Below, piece after piece: positions 51,724 through 62,036 of a stretch of DNA of 64,000 nucleotides. Every line of letters starts with the position of its first letter. Positions within the stretch are counted from its first letter, which is position 1. The stretch comes from Actinoplanes sp. L3-i22 (GTDB lineage: Bacteria; Actinomycetota; Actinomycetes; Mycobacteriales; Micromonosporaceae): contig NZ_AP024745.1 of the NCBI RefSeq assembly GCF_019704555.1, positions 2,853,501 to 2,917,500 of the forward strand, in the 5' to 3' direction. The notes beneath the pieces are model-generated. The model did no database searches and was not told where the DNA came from. It saw only the letters and a program-made list of their open reading frames with translations. Position numbers and translations under genes: made by a program.

Positions 51724-52782
51724 CTACTCGCAGACGACGCCGTCGTTGTCGCGGTCCTGGTACCAGTCGTACTCCGGGTCGACGCCCTCGGTGTACGGCC
51801 CGTAGCCGGCCTTCTTCGCCGCCGCGCAGGTGGCATACCGCGGATCGGTGCCGCCGCCGCTGCCCGTCTCCGGCTTGTCGTCGGTGTCCGAGTCCCCGCT
51901 CTCACAGGCGACCCCGTCACCGTCCCGGTCGAGGGCCTTGCGGTAGCCGGGATCGTTCCTGCCGAGATCGGCGAGCCCGGCGTCATGCACCGCGTCGCAG
52001 TTCGCGTAGTAGACGGCCTTCGTCGTGGTCTTCGCCGGCGTCGGCTTCGTGGTCCTGGCCGGCGTGGCACTCCCCGCCGTGCTGCCCGCCGTCGTCGGGG
52101 TGGTACCGGCCGCCTCGGTGACCGGAACGACCGGCTCGGACGCGGCAACCGGATCAGTGGTCACCACAACCGAGGGACTCCCGCTCCCGGCCGTGTTGGT
52201 CCGGGCCCCGCCCGACGCGAAGATCGACACCCCGCAGGCCGCCACCGCCGCCACCCCGACCAGCCCGAGCATCACCTTGTTCAGCGACCACTTCCCGGGC
52301 GCTTTCCCCATCACCGCATACGGCCGAGTCCGCGGATACCCAGCCCCGCCAACCCCAGCCCCGCCTGCCCCCGCCCCGGGATAAGCCGCGCCGCCAGCCG
52401 CCCCGGGATAAGGCGTCCCTGCCGCCCCGCCCCCGCCATACGGCTGCCCCAGCGCCCCCGGCCCGGGGTAGACCTGCCCGGGCGGCACCGGCGACCCTGC
52501 CACGGTCTGCGGATAGGCCTGCCCGGGCGGCACCGGCGGCGCTGCCACGGTCTGCGGGTAGGCCTGCCCGGGCGGCACCGGCGACCCTGCCACGGTCTGC
52601 GGGTAGGCCTGCCCGGGCGGCATCGGCGACCCTGCCACGGTCTGCGGGTAGGCCTGCCCGGGCGGCACCGGCGGCCCGGGCACGGTCGGCGGCCCGTATT
52701 GCGGCGTTTCGGACGGACGGGCCCAAGGATCCTGCGGAGGCGGCAAACTCACAGCGAGAGCCTGATGTCCGAACCCGCCCAT
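51724..52782 (-). CDS. Excalibur-domain membrane protein with proline-rich repeats
   Basis: 352 residues. A cytoplasmic N-terminal region contains about five copies of a 15-residue unit ([15 protein letters not shown]) and further Gly/Pro/Tyr-rich sequence, then one TM helix ([23 protein letters not shown]), a Thr/Pro linker and two excalibur domains: [13 protein letters not shown]...[10 protein letters not shown] and [14 protein letters not shown]...[10 protein letters not shown]. Excalibur domains bind Ca2+ through DxDxDG loops stabilised by a disulfide and are extracytoplasmic. ATG 52782 is preferred to GTG 52788; both fit ggcgggtgg upstream. The minisatellite is directly downstream. The repeated N-terminus suggests a cytoplasmic docking scaffold for other proteins. 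Confidence 0.85.
   Translation of the reverse strand: MGGFGHQALAVSLPPPQDPWARPSETPQYGPPTVPGPPVPPGQAYPQTVAGSPMPPGQAYPQTVAGSPVPPGQAYPQTVAAPPVPPGQAYPQTVAGSPVPPGQVYPGPGALGQPYGGGGAAGTPYPGAAGGAAYPGAGAGGAGVGGAGYPRTRPYAVMGKAPGKWSLNKVMLGLVGVAAVAACGVSIFASGGARTNTAGSGSPSVVVTTDPVAASEPVVPVTEAAGTTPTTAGSTAGSATPARTTKPTPAKTTTKAVYYANCDAVHDAGLADLGRNDPGYRKALDRDGDGVACESGDSDTDDKPETGSGGGTDPRYATCAAAKKAGYGPYTEGVDPEYDWYQDRDNDGVVCE
52472..52680 (-). repeat. 45-bp tandem repeats inside the excalibur gene
   Basis: Unit of 45 bp beginning gcctgcccgggcggcaccgg, in about 4.6 copies (starts near 52472, 52517, 52562, 52607, 52652). It encodes the 15-residue [17 protein letters not shown] repeat in frame, with few differences. 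Confidence 0.92.
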
Positions 52783-52847
52783 CGCCACCCGCCGATCGGC
52801 CCGTCACCGCTACGCGTGTCGATCCCCACCCTGACCGAAAGGTCCAC

Positions 52848-53738
52848 TCACGCCAGTCGATCAACCCAGGCCGGCAGCCCCTCACAACGCTTGAGCCACT
52901 CACCGGGCACCCCGGCCAGCCCGGTCCGCGCCCCGACCACGCCACCCGCGATCGCACAGGTGGTGTCGATGTCCCCGCCGGCCGACGCGGTCGCCCACAG
53001 CGCCGCCGCCAGGTCGTCCTGGTGCCGGGCCGCGCACCACAACGCGTAGGGCACGGTGTCCGGCGCCGAGATCCGCAACCCGGACCCGACCACGGCCCCC
53101 ACCTCCCGCGGGTCCGCGTCCCCCGGGAAGTCCGCGGCCCGCCGCAGACCGTCCGCCACCTGGCCCGCCGGCACACGCGCCACGACGTCGCCGAGCGACC
53201 AGTCCCCGCCTCGCACACTCAGCGCCGCGGCCACCGCCACCGCGACCGCCCCGGCGGCCGCCTCCGGATGGGCGTGCGTGACCACCGCCGACCGGCCCGC
53301 CTCGGCCACGACCGCGTCCAGGTCGCCGGCGAACCACGCGCCGAGCGGCGGAACCCGCATCGCCGCCCCGTTCCCCCAGGACCCCGACCCGTCGAACTGC
53401 CGCCGGGTCACCACCGCCCAGCCCTCCCCGGCACCGAACGCGGCGAGGACGTCATGCATCCCGGCGCCGTAGTTCCGATAGGGATCAGCCGCATACTCCG
53501 TCGCGAACTCCGCGGCCAGCACGTCCTGGTCGACCCGCCCGTGCGCCACCAGCACCCGGAGCAGTGGAAGCGCCATGGCGGTGTCATCGGTCCACGTCCA
53601 CGGCCCGTCCGCCAGCCGCCGCTCGGCGAAGTCCCCGGCCGGCCGCCGGCACCACGTCTCCCCGAACGCGTCGCCCAGCCAAACTCCGCGCATCGCCGCC
53701 ACCGCGGCCGCCGTGTTCCCCATCCGCCGATCATCCAC
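52848..53738 (-). CDS. ADP-ribosylglycohydrolase family protein
   Basis: Up to 296 residues. The two Mg2+-binding segments of the DraG/ARH family are present: GDAFGE and [17 protein letters not shown] near the N-terminus and [25 protein letters not shown] near the C-terminus. Such enzymes remove ADP-ribose from proteins or hydrolyse related N-glycosidic bonds; many actinobacterial members have unknown substrates. The start is GTG 53738 or ATG 53723; the second gives [22 protein letters not shown], closer to the family N-terminus. No ADP-ribosyltransferase gene is nearby. Confidence 0.88.
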   Translation of the reverse strand: MDDRRMGNTAAAVAAMRGVWLGDAFGETWCRRPAGDFAERRLADGPWTWTDDTAMALPLLRVLVAHGRVDQDVLAAEFATEYAADPYRNYGAGMHDVLAAFGAGEGWAVVTRRQFDGSGSWGNGAAMRVPPLGAWFAGDLDAVVAEAGRSAVVTHAHPEAAAGAVAVAVAAALSVRGGDWSLGDVVARVPAGQVADGLRRAADFPGDADPREVGAVVGSGLRISAPDTVPYALWCAARHQDDLAAALWATASAGGDIDTTCAIAGGVVGARTGLAGVPGEWLKRCEGLPAWVDRLA

Positions 53739-53812
53739 TGCGTCTCATCCACCGCGCTCATCCATTGCGGCGGCCGGCGCAGCGGAGAGCCAGATCCCCA
53801 TCCCCTCGTCCG

Positions 53813-54487
53813 TCAGCACCCTCCCGATGTCCTCGTTCCCCCGTCGCCTCCCCAAATCTGCCACCTCCCGGACCCCGCCACACCGGCCGGAAGAAGGGCG
53901 CCCCCGGCCGAAAGTAGGGGCGGCGGCGCGGCAGACACCGAAGAAGCACGAACCGACCCAACGGCCCCCACCGTCGAGTCCGGCCCGCCCGACGTGAAGC
54001 GTTCGACCGCCCCCACCGTCGATTCCGGCCCGCCCGACGTGAAGATCCCGAGACACCCGCAGACCGCCAGCACCACCGCCACCACGAACAGCACCACCGC
54101 CAGCACCAGCCCCGGATACTTCTGCGGCGGCGGCCCCAGCGCCCCCCGCAGGAACGCCAGCATCGGCGCCCGGTACTCCAGCTCCGCCGTCCGCCCCGGC
54201 AGCGCCACCACGGTGGTCTCCGCCGCCCCGATCCGGGACGGCAGCAGATAGGGGATGTGCACGTGCACGTGGTGCTCCCCGAACGCGACCGGCGTCGTCA
54301 CCCGGCTCCACCCGGCCGGCACGTCTTTCCCGTCGATCTCCAGGACCGGCGTGAAGAGCCCGAGCACGAAGGCGAGCGGCGCGTACCGCATCGTCACCGC
54401 GATGGTCGCGCCGCCTTCGCCGCGCGCCGGGTCGAGCGGCGGGAAGCCTGGGGAGAATGGCCGGTAGGGCGGCGCCAGGATGGCCAC
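53813..54487 (-). CDS. Hypothetical membrane protein with C-terminal repeat
   Basis: 224 residues, not recognised as a named family. The N-terminal ~120 residues look like a compact beta domain (TVTMRYAPLAFVLGLFTPVLEIDGKDV, WSRVTTPVAFGEHHVHVHIPYLLPSR), followed by one TM helix (LVLAVVLFVVAVVLAVCGCLGIF) and a tail with a 15-residue duplication (FTSGGPESTVGAV, FTSGGPDSTVGAV). The residues after the repeat read as unstructured low-complexity sequence and the true C-terminus may be different, for example by frameshift within the repeats. The start ATG 54487 lies 107 bp from the divergent methyltransferase gene. Confidence 0.6.
   Translation of the reverse strand: MAILAPPYRPFSPGFPPLDPARGEGGATIAVTMRYAPLAFVLGLFTPVLEIDGKDVPAGWSRVTTPVAFGEHHVHVHIPYLLPSRIGAAETTVVALPGRTAELEYRAPMLAFLRGALGPPPQKYPGLVLAVVLFVVAVVLAVCGCLGIFTSGGPESTVGAVERFTSGGPDSTVGAVGSVRASSVSAAPPPLLSAGGALLPAGVAGSGRWQIWGGDGGTRTSGGC
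53964..54044 (-). repeat. 36-bp direct repeat with 45-bp period
   Basis: Two 36-bp copies beginning gcccccaccgtcga (53964-53999 and 54009-54044) differ at one base and duplicate 15 codons in frame in the hypothetical membrane protein. Confidence 0.9.
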
Positions 54488-54594
54488 GCTGCACCCTTTC
54501 CCTCGAAGTCCGCCGATGCAGGATATGCCTGTGAGCCCGGCCGGGAAAACTCCTCATGTCCACAGTGGAGCCGCAGGCCGGGTTAGGATGAGCC

Positions 54595-55392
54595 ATGACG
54601 AGCGACCGGGTGGATCCGCAGACCGTCTCACCTGCTCGCCGGTGGAACTACTGGCTCGGCGGCAAGGATCACTACCAGGTCGACCGGGACTCCGGCGACC
54701 AGATCGCCGCGGTCTACCCGGCGGTCTGGACGGCCGCGCGGGAGGGTCGCGCCTTCCACAACCGGGCGATCCGGCACCTGGCCGGCGCGGCCGGCATCCG
54801 CCAGTTCGTCGACATCGGCACCGGCCTGCCGGCGCCGGACAACACGCACGAGGTGGCCCAGGCGATCGCGCCGGAGGCGAAGGTCGTCTATGTCGACAAC
54901 GACCCGATGGTCCTGGCGCACGCCCGGGCGCTGATGTCCGGCGGTTCGACGACATATGTGGACGCCGACCTCCGCGACCCGGAGAAGATCCTGCGCGCGC
55001 CGGAGCTGCTGGCGACCGTCGACCTGTCCCGCCCGGTCGCGATCCTGCTGATCAACGTGCTGCACTTCCTGCTCGACGACGCGGAGGCGGCCGGCGTGGT
55101 CCGCACCCTGCTGGCCGGCGTCGCGCCGGGCAGTTTCCTGGTCGCCACGCACGGCACGGCGGATTTCGTCCCGCCGGAGATCTCGGCCCGGCTCACCGCG
55201 ACCCAGCCGACCGGCCCGGCCGCGCTCGTGCCCCGCGACCGGGCCCGGTTCAGCGCGTTCTTCGACGGCCTGGAGCTGGTCGAGCCGGGCGTCGTGCCGG
55301 TGTCCGAGTGGCGCCCGGAGCAGGACGAGCGCCCGGCGCCCGTCGAGACCTCGACCTGGGCGGCCGTTGCCCGGAAACCCACGGACAAGTAA
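54595..55392 (+). CDS. SAM-dependent methyltransferase, DUF574/PF04672 type (copy B)
   Basis: 265 residues, paralogue of the gene at 48011-48823. PARRWNYWLGGKDHYQVDRDSGDQIAAVYP, IRQFVDIGTGLPAPDNTHEVAQ, VVYVDNDPMVLAHARALM, DADLRDPEKIL and LINVLHFLLDD are the family blocks in the same order as in copy A. The NYWLGGKDHY form with Lys-Asp is the commoner version; copy A has VFLGGTHNF. ATG 54595 has no strong SD (gttaggatgagcc upstream). The two copies flank a histidine kinase, excalibur and ADP-ribosylglycohydrolase genes. Confidence 0.88.
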   Translation: MTSDRVDPQTVSPARRWNYWLGGKDHYQVDRDSGDQIAAVYPAVWTAAREGRAFHNRAIRHLAGAAGIRQFVDIGTGLPAPDNTHEVAQAIAPEAKVVYVDNDPMVLAHARALMSGGSTTYVDADLRDPEKILRAPELLATVDLSRPVAILLINVLHFLLDDAEAAGVVRTLLAGVAPGSFLVATHGTADFVPPEISARLTATQPTGPAALVPRDRARFSAFFDGLELVEPGVVPVSEWRPEQDERPAPVETSTWAAVARKPTDK

Positions 55393-55413
55393 CGCGTGAG
55401 GTCACACCGATAG

Positions 55414-56484
<1,071 letters not shown>

Positions 56485-56492
56485 TTCACGAT

Positions 56493-56537
56493 CAAAGGCC
56501 GCTTATTCCGTACGGAAATAAGCGGCCTTTGTCTTTT
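56493..56537 (+). terminator. Rho-independent terminator after mdh
   Basis: 14-bp stem (56493-56506 caaaggccgcttat with 56518-56531), extended by ccgt/acgg near the loop, followed by gtcttttt. It is shared with the convergent cupin gene. Confidence 0.92.
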
Positions 56538-56538
56538 T

Positions 56539-56880
56539 CTAAACGCCCGTGACGTAGAGCTTCCGCAGCGGCTCCGACACGGTCCACACGGTCTTGGTCC
56601 CCGCCGTGAGGCGCACCAGGTCGCCCGGCCGCACCTCGGACGTCACGCCGTCGGCCTCGATCGTCGCCCGCCCGGCCAGCACCAGGAACGCCTCCTCGGC
56701 CTCGACGTCGCGGACCGCGCCGGTGCTCATCTCCCAGATGCCGACCTCGACGCCCAGCCCGTCCAGCGTCGTCACGGTGACCGCGCCGGTGGTCGGCGCC
56801 CCGGCGACGACCTCGTCCGGGTGACTTGGTTCGTGAACAACGGTGACATCGGCGAGGTGGTGGATCGAGACTGGGTCCAT
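56539..56880 (-). CDS. Cupin-domain protein
   Basis: 113-residue single cupin of the DUF861/ureidoglycine-aminohydrolase-like type: VEVGIWEMSTGAVRDVEAEEAFLVLAGRATIEADG, then VRPGDLVRLTAGTKTVWTVSEPLRKLYV. The usual metal-binding His residues of motif 1 are replaced by acidic residues (DVEAEEAF), as in many DUF861 members. Function unknown. ATG 56880 follows a -10-like tatcgt by 8 bases on the minus strand, so the transcript may be leaderless. Convergent with mdh. Confidence 0.8.
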   Translation of the reverse strand: MDPVSIHHLADVTVVHEPSHPDEVVAGAPTTGAVTVTTLDGLGVEVGIWEMSTGAVRDVEAEEAFLVLAGRATIEADGVTSEVRPGDLVRLTAGTKTVWTVSEPLRKLYVTGV

Positions 56881-57006
56881 GAGCTTGCACGATAGCCGTA
56901 CGCTGCTGTGCTAGATCGGCTGGTGGGGGCGCTCTCAGCCACCTGCCAGGCGGTGTTGTCAGAATTTCCGAGCAAGTCGGGTTAGCCGGACTACAGGAGA
57001 GGCATC

Positions 57007-58059
57007 GTGGTCTTCAAGAAGTTGCTGGGCGCCATGGGAGTGGGTGGCCCGAGCGTGGACACCGTGCTGGCCAACCCGAGCACCTATCCGGGCGCGCCGC
57101 TGACCGGCCAGGTCAACGTGACCGGCGGGACCCAGCAGGCGGACATCGAGCACATCACGCTCGCCCTGGTCACCCGGATGGAGGTGGAGGGCGGCGGCGG
57201 TGACTACCAGGCCACCGGCGACTTCTACCGGCTCACCGTGGCCGGGCCGACGCGGCTGTTCCCCGGCCAGCAGCTGGCGATCCCGTTCCGCATCGAGATG
57301 CCGTGGGAGACCCCGATCACCACCGCCTACGGGCAGCCGCTGCGCGGCATGGTGATGGGCGTGCGCACCGAGGTGTCGATCGCGCGGGCGCTGGACAAGG
57401 GCGACCTCGACCCGGTCTACGTGCACCCGCTGCCGATCCAGCAGAAGATCCTGGACGCGTTCGGCCAGCTGGGCTTCCGCTTCAAGTCGGCGGACATCGA
57501 GGTCGGCCAGATCTACGGTGTCCACCAGACCCTCCCGTTCTACCAGGAGATCGAGTACTGGCCCGCCCCGCAGTACGCGCACTCCATCAACGAGCTCGAG
57601 CTGACGTTCGTGACCAGCCCGCACTCGGTCGAGGTGGTGCTGGAGTTCGACAAGCGCGGCGGCCTGTTCCACAGCGGTCAGGACACCTACGGGCGCTACT
57701 CGGTCTCGCACCACGACGCGGACACCACCGACTGGCGCTCGGTCGTCGACGGCTGGGTCCGTCAGGCGGTCGACCACCGCAAGTCCCGCCCGAGCCACGG
57801 CGGTGGCCACGGGGCGTACGGCGCTCCCGGCTACCCGCCGCCCCCGCCGCCCGGTTACGGGCACGGCGCGCCGGCCTACGGGCACGGCGGCCACGGTGGG
57901 CACGGCGGCGGCTACGGCCACCACGGGCACTACCGTCAGGGCGGGCACGGCAGCGGCATGGGCGGCGCCATCCTGGGCGCGGTCGGTGGCCTGGCGGCCG
58001 GCTACGTGATCGGCGAGGCCGTCGAGGAGGTCTTCGAGGACTGGGGCGGCGACGACTGA
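57007..58059 (+). CDS. Spo0M-family protein
   Basis: 350 residues. The N-terminal arrestin-like Spo0M domain (about 1-245) includes KKLLGAMGVGGPSVDTVLANPSTYPGAPLTGQVNVTGG, EVEGG and FDKRGGLFHSGQDTYGRYSVSHHD. In Bacillus, Spo0M affects sporulation and cell shape; actinobacterial homologues are thought to be involved in stress or development. The C-terminal part is a Gly/His/Tyr/Pro-rich region (HGGGHGAYGAPGYPPPPPPGYGHG...) with many His, followed by a Gly-rich helix (GGAILGAVGGLAAGYVIGEAVEEVFEDWG). The His-rich tail could bind metal or drive assembly. GTG 57007 has SD aggagagg 5 bases upstream. Confidence 0.85.
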   Translation: MVFKKLLGAMGVGGPSVDTVLANPSTYPGAPLTGQVNVTGGTQQADIEHITLALVTRMEVEGGGGDYQATGDFYRLTVAGPTRLFPGQQLAIPFRIEMPWETPITTAYGQPLRGMVMGVRTEVSIARALDKGDLDPVYVHPLPIQQKILDAFGQLGFRFKSADIEVGQIYGVHQTLPFYQEIEYWPAPQYAHSINELELTFVTSPHSVEVVLEFDKRGGLFHSGQDTYGRYSVSHHDADTTDWRSVVDGWVRQAVDHRKSRPSHGGGHGAYGAPGYPPPPPPGYGHGAPAYGHGGHGGHGGGYGHHGHYRQGGHGSGMGGAILGAVGGLAAGYVIGEAVEEVFEDWGGDD

Positions 58060-58095
58060 CCCGATCGTGAGGCCGATTGACGTTTAGGACTGCCG

Positions 58096-58129
58096 AAAAG
58101 GCGGGGGCGCACACGCGCTTCCGCCTTTT
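58096..58129 (+). terminator. Terminator after the Spo0M gene
   Basis: Stem aaaaggcgg / ccgccttttt with an inner ggcgc...gcgct element, ending in five T residues, 36 bp after the stop codon. Confidence 0.8.
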
Positions 58130-58213
58130 TGTATTTACCCAGGTCACGGTAATGATCTGAGTTATATCCCACTCACTCTATGGGAAATGTATGTGCTCTG
58201 GGTCACAAAGAGG

Positions 58214-58242
58214 CTGACGTGGTGTCGTCGGACGTTTACGTT
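58214..58242 (+). promoter_or_regulatory. SigA/HrdB-type promoter for a leaderless leader peptide
   Basis: -35 ctgacg (58214-58219) and -10 tacgtt (58237-58242) with a 17-bp spacer. The expected start of transcription, 7-8 bases after the -10, coincides with the leader peptide ATG at 58250; no SD is present. Upstream bases include acccag (58136) and ctgggt (58198) as inverted elements. Confidence 0.65.
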
Positions 58243-58249
58243 CCTAGTC

Positions 58250-58321
58250 ATGAAGCGAGACAAGCGCCTGACGCGGCGCCGCTTCGTCGACTACCTCCGG
58301 GTGTGCACCTGCGCCTGTTGA
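58250..58321 (+). CDS. Cysteine-rich leader peptide (attenuator) of the organosulfur operon
   Basis: 23-codon ORF, too short for ordinary gene calling. It begins MKRDKRLTRRRF, contains VDYLRV and ends CTCAC-stop, so three of the last five codons are Cys (tgc acc tgc gcc tgt). The R-R-R-x-V-D-L/Y-x-R-V...C arrangement matches the short 'putative leader peptides' found upstream of sulfur and cysteine genes in Streptomyces, and the logic matches the cysteine-rich upstream ORFs of mycobacteria, where low cysteinyl-tRNA stalls ribosomes and raises downstream expression. The ATG is at the predicted transcription start. The next gene, a sulfur-type ABC substrate-binding protein, begins 169 bp later. 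It is expected to sense cysteine; this is inference from position, codon content and operon. Confidence 0.8.
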   Translation: MKRDKRLTRRRFVDYLRVCTCAC

Positions 58322-58490
58322 GCGTGTGACGGCGAAGCGACACCGCCCGCCGCCCGACACCTCCCCGCCGACACGGCCGCGACGCTGCCGCCGTACGCGG
58401 AAATCGCATTGACCCACGCCTTTGTCTTCGGCGACCGCCATCGGCGGCCGTCCGATGCACGCCACCCTTGTGAGAGCCAGGAGCCCTTCC
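58322..58490 (+). promoter_or_regulatory. Leader-to-gene spacer, candidate attenuator region
   Basis: 169 bp between the leader peptide and the first structural gene, with no other ORF of note. catcgg (58439-58444) can pair with ccgatg (58452-58457), and accgcc/ggcggc segments just before allow an alternative fold. I could not define a clear terminator/antiterminator pair by eye. SD aggag (58479-58483) precedes GTG 58491. Confidence 0.4.
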
Positions 58491-59516
58491 GTGACCACTC
58501 GTCGAAACGCCCTCGCCGGCCTGCTGGGCGGCGCATTCCTGACCGCCACCGGACTCTCCGCATGCGGCAGCAGCGGGGCCTCGGCCTCCGGAAGCCAGGT
58601 CAAGGAACTGCGATATCAGGGCAACGTGGGCGCCGTGACGCTGCCCGAACTCGCCGCCGACCTCGGCTATCTGGGCGACGTGAAACTCAACTGGATCGGC
58701 AACACGATCAGCGGCCCGCAGGACATCCAGGCGGCGACCACCGGCGACGTCGACTTCGGCGGCGCGTTCAACGGCGCGATCGTGAAACTGGCCGCGAACG
58801 GCGCCCCGATCACCGCGGTGATCGGCTACTACGGCGTCGACAAGGACACCTACACCGGCTATTACGTGCTCGACGGCAGCCCGGTGAAAACCGCCCGGGA
58901 CCTGATCGGCAAGAAGATCGGCGTCAATACCCTCGGCGCCCATCACGAGGCGGTCATCAAGACCTACCTGGCCAGGAACAATCTGACCGACGCCGAGATC
59001 AAGCAGGTCGAACTGATCGTCGTCCCGCCGGTCAACACCGAGCAGTCGGTGCGCCAGAAGCAGATCGACGTCGGCGCGCTCGGCGGCGTGCTGCGCGACA
59101 AGGCCATCGAGCGCGGCGGCGTGCACCCGCTCTTCAGCGACTTCGACCTGCTCGGCCAGTTCACCGCGGGCAGCTACATCTTCCGCGATGATTTCCTGAA
59201 GAAGAACCCGGACACCGTGAAAACGTTCGTCTCCGGTGTCGGCAAGGCCATCGAATGGGCCCGCGAGACGCCGCGTGATCAGGTCATCGCCCGTTTCCAG
59301 GACATCGTCAAGAAGCGCGGGCGCAGCGAGGACAACTCGACGCTGCAGTACTTCAAGAGCTACGGCGTCGCCGGTAAGGGCGGCGTGATCCAGGAGAAGG
59401 AGTTCCAGACCTGGGTCGACTGGCTGAACCGGGCCGGCGAGCTGAAGAAGGACGTCAAGGCCACCGACATCTTCGACAACAAATACAACTCGTACGCCGC
59501 CGGCGGTGCGGCGTGA
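58491..59516 (+). CDS. ABC transporter substrate-binding lipoprotein (sulfonate/taurine type)
   Basis: 341 residues. N-terminal RR, hydrophobic core and lipobox: [28 protein letters not shown], so a lipoprotein, possibly Tat-exported. The mature part is SsuA/TauA-like: [81 protein letters not shown]. It would bind a sulfonate or related organosulfur compound outside the membrane and deliver it to the permease. GTG 58491 is chosen because aggag lies 7 bases upstream and it begins the signal peptide; the frame is open to 58422. The stop overlaps the ATPase start as GTGA. Confidence 0.9.
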   Translation: MTTRRNALAGLLGGAFLTATGLSACGSSGASASGSQVKELRYQGNVGAVTLPELAADLGYLGDVKLNWIGNTISGPQDIQAATTGDVDFGGAFNGAIVKLAANGAPITAVIGYYGVDKDTYTGYYVLDGSPVKTARDLIGKKIGVNTLGAHHEAVIKTYLARNNLTDAEIKQVELIVVPPVNTEQSVRQKQIDVGALGGVLRDKAIERGGVHPLFSDFDLLGQFTAGSYIFRDDFLKKNPDTVKTFVSGVGKAIEWARETPRDQVIARFQDIVKKRGRSEDNSTLQYFKSYGVAGKGGVIQEKEFQTWVDWLNRAGELKKDVKATDIFDNKYNSYAAGGAA

Positions 59517-60310
59517 CCGACAAGATCGTCATCGAGAACCTCGGCAAGGTCTTCGACGCCCGCGGGACCACGGTCACCGCGCTGCAGGAGATCAACCTGA
59601 CCGTCCGGGACGGCGAGTTCCTGGTCATCGTCGGGCCGAGCGGCTGCGGCAAGTCCACCCTGCTCGACCTGCTCGGCGGCCTGGCCCGGCCGACCAGCGG
59701 CCGGATCCTGGTGGACGGCACCGAGGTCACCGGCCCCGGCCTGGACCGCGGGGTGGTCTTCCAGCAGTACGCGCTGCTCCCGTGGCGCACCGCGCAGGGC
59801 AACGTGGAGTTCGGCCTGGAGGCCAAGCACGTGCCGCGCCGCGAGCGGGCCGCGAAGGCCCGGGAGTACCTGGACCTGGTCGGCCTGACCGGCTTCCACG
59901 ACCGCTACCCGCACGAGCTCTCCGGCGGCATGAAGCAGCGCGTCGCGATCGCCCGCAGCCTCGCCTTCGACCCGGACGTGCTGCTGATGGACGAGCCGTT
60001 CGCGGCCCTCGACGCGCAGACCCGAGACGGGCTGCAGGACGAGCTGCTGCGGATCCAGAAGCTGACCGGCAAGACCGTCGTCTTCATCACCCACGGCATC
60101 GAGGAAGCCGTCTACCTGGGACAACGCGTCGCGGTGATGACGTCGCGGCCCGGGCGGATCAAGCAGGTGGTGGACATCCCGCCGCTGCGGCAGACCGACG
60201 ACGTCCGCTCCGACCCGCAGTTCGCGCACTACCGGCACGAGATCTGGACCCTGCTGCGCGACGAGGTCACCAAGGCCCGTACCGAGGAACTGGAGGCCAA
60301 TCGTGTCTAG
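59513..60310 (+). CDS. ABC transporter ATP-binding protein (SsuB/TauB type)
   Basis: 265 residues. Walker [13 protein letters not shown]-loop QQYALLPW, signature [16 protein letters not shown], Walker [13 protein letters not shown] and H-loop [12 protein letters not shown] are all present. The SsuB/TauB/nitrate subclass is indicated by [17 protein letters not shown] and [27 protein letters not shown] 59513 overlaps the binding-protein stop by 4 nt and its 3' end overlaps the permease gene by 8 bp. Confidence 0.95.
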   Translation: MTDKIVIENLGKVFDARGTTVTALQEINLTVRDGEFLVIVGPSGCGKSTLLDLLGGLARPTSGRILVDGTEVTGPGLDRGVVFQQYALLPWRTAQGNVEFGLEAKHVPRRERAAKAREYLDLVGLTGFHDRYPHELSGGMKQRVAIARSLAFDPDVLLMDEPFAALDAQTRDGLQDELLRIQKLTGKTVVFITHGIEEAVYLGQRVAVMTSRPGRIKQVVDIPPLRQTDDVRSDPQFAHYRHEIWTLLRDEVTKARTEELEANRV

Positions 60311-61127
60311 CTCGACGTTGGTGGCGGCTAATCCCGTAACGGTTCCGGTCCAGGTGAAAAGGGCCGGCCGATTCTTCGGCAATATCGTTACCCGGAGCGT
60401 GGCGATCCTCGCGCTCGCGCTCATCTGGGAGATCTTTCCCCGGCTGGGCGTGGTCGACGCGACGTTCCTCCCGCCGCTCTCCGAGGTCCTGGTCGCCTGG
60501 TGGGACCTGGCCAGATCCGGCGAACTGTGGGAGCACACCCAGGCCAGCCTGACCCGTTCGCTGGTCGGCTTCGGCCTGGCGATCGTCGTCTCGATCCCGC
60601 TGGGCCTGCTGATCGGCTGGTACAAACCGGTCGCCAATCTGCTGACCCCGCTTCTCGAGGTGTTCCGGAACACCGCGGCACTGGCGATCCTGCCGGTCTT
60701 CGTGCTGATCCTGGGACTCGGCGAAACATCGAAAATCGCGATCATTGTGTACGCGTGTGCCTGGCCCATTCTGCTGAACACGGTCAGTGGCGTCCGCACC
60801 GTCGACCCGCTCCTGATCAAATCGGCGCGCTCGCTGGACCTCGGCCCGTTGAGCCTGTTCCAGAAGGTCGTCCTGCCCGCGGCCGTGCCGACCATCTTCA
60901 CCGGGATCAGGCTGGCCGGGGCGTACTCGATCCTGATTTTGATCGCCGCCGAAATGGTCGGCGCGAAAGCCGGCCTCGGCTACCTCATCAACTACGCCCA
61001 GTACAACTTCGCGGTCCCCGACATGTACGCCGGAATCATCACCATCTCCGGCATCGGCCTGATCGTGAACCAGCTCCTGATCCTCACCGAGCGCCATTTC
61101 TCGACCTGGCGCACCAACGTTTCCTAG
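60303..61127 (+). CDS. ABC transporter permease (SsuC/TauC type)
   Basis: 274 residues with about six TM helices. The conserved EAA loop is [59 protein letters not shown], characteristic of the sulfonate/nitrate/taurine permease group. [23 protein letters not shown] is the standard N-terminal region. GTG 60303 overlaps the ATPase stop. With the preceding two genes it forms a complete importer. Confidence 0.93.
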   Translation: MSSSTLVAANPVTVPVQVKRAGRFFGNIVTRSVAILALALIWEIFPRLGVVDATFLPPLSEVLVAWWDLARSGELWEHTQASLTRSLVGFGLAIVVSIPLGLLIGWYKPVANLLTPLLEVFRNTAALAILPVFVLILGLGETSKIAIIVYACAWPILLNTVSGVRTVDPLLIKSARSLDLGPLSLFQKVVLPAAVPTIFTGIRLAGAYSILILIAAEMVGAKAGLGYLINYAQYNFAVPDMYAGIITISGIGLIVNQLLILTERHFSTWRTNVS

Positions 61128-61139
61128 AAAGGCATGGCT

Positions 61140-62036
61140 ATGAGCATCGACATCACGCGAATCGGTGGCCGGATCGGGGCGTCGGTGGCCGGCGTCGACC
61201 TGAAACAGCCGGTCGACCAGATCACCGCCAAGGAGATCCACGAGGCCCTCGTGGAACACAAAGTGCTGGTCTTCCGCGACCAACACCTCGACGACGAGCA
61301 GCACCAGCGCTTCGCCTCGATCTTCGGCCAGCTGACCCTCGCGCACCCGACCGTCCCGTCCGTCGACGGCCAGGCCAACGTCCTGGAGGTGGCCGGCGGC
61401 CCGGGCGCCCGCGCCAACGCCTGGCACACCGACGTCACCTTCGTGGTCGCCCCGCCCAAGGCCACCACGCTGCGCAGCCTGGTCATCCCGGAGTACGGCG
61501 GCGACACGCTCTTCTCGAACACCGCCGCGGCGTACGCCGACCTGCCCGAACACCTGCGCTTCCTGGCCGACCGCCTGTGGGCCGAGCACTCCAACGCCTA
61601 CGACTACGCCGAGCACCCGCAGTTCCGCTCGGCCGAGGTCGAGGAGTACCAGAAGGTCTTCGCCTCCACCCGGTACCGCACCGCGCACCCGGTCGTCCGC
61701 GTCAACCCGGACTCGGGCCTGCCGAACCTGTTCATCGGCAACTTCGTCACCCACCTGATCGGGCTGTCCCGGACCGAGTCCCGCGACATCCTGCGCCTGC
61801 TCCAGCACTACGTGACCCGCCCGGAGAACACCCTGCGCCACCAGTGGCAGGTCGGCGACCTGGTGGTCTGGGACAACCGCAGCACCCAGCACTACGCCGC
61901 CGACGACTACGGCGACCTGGCCCGCAAGCTGCACCGGGTCACCGTCGCCGGGGACGTCCCGGTCGGCACCGACGGCACCAAGAGCTACATCCTCGAGGGC
62001 GACGAGGCCACCCACTACACCCCGCAGGTGCAGTGA
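61140..62036 (+). CDS. TauD/TfdA-family 2-oxoglutarate/Fe(II) dioxygenase
   Basis: 298 residues. Iron ligands: WHTDVTF (His-x-Asp) and distal His in WDNRSTQHYAADDY; 2-oxoglutarate Arg in KLHRVTVAGD. ITRIGGRIGASVAGVDLKQPVDQ is the TauD N-terminus. It would oxidise an alkyl or aryl sulfonate, sulfate ester or related compound, releasing sulfite or sulfate plus an aldehyde, with succinate as co-product. ATG 61140 is preferred to ATG 61134 because aaagg (61128-61132) then has normal spacing. The stop overlaps the next start as TGATG. Substrate not determinable. Confidence 0.93.
   Translation: MSIDITRIGGRIGASVAGVDLKQPVDQITAKEIHEALVEHKVLVFRDQHLDDEQHQRFASIFGQLTLAHPTVPSVDGQANVLEVAGGPGARANAWHTDVTFVVAPPKATTLRSLVIPEYGGDTLFSNTAAAYADLPEHLRFLADRLWAEHSNAYDYAEHPQFRSAEVEEYQKVFASTRYRTAHPVVRVNPDSGLPNLFIGNFVTHLIGLSRTESRDILRLLQHYVTRPENTLRHQWQVGDLVVWDNRSTQHYAADDYGDLARKLHRVTVAGDVPVGTDGTKSYILEGDEATHYTPQVQ

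Noticed and set aside
51108..52148. Large minus-strand ORFs through the minisatellite
   Set aside because: The 13-bp unit lacks stop codons in any frame, so such ORFs arise automatically. They are low complexity and overlap the kinase gene and the excalibur gene.
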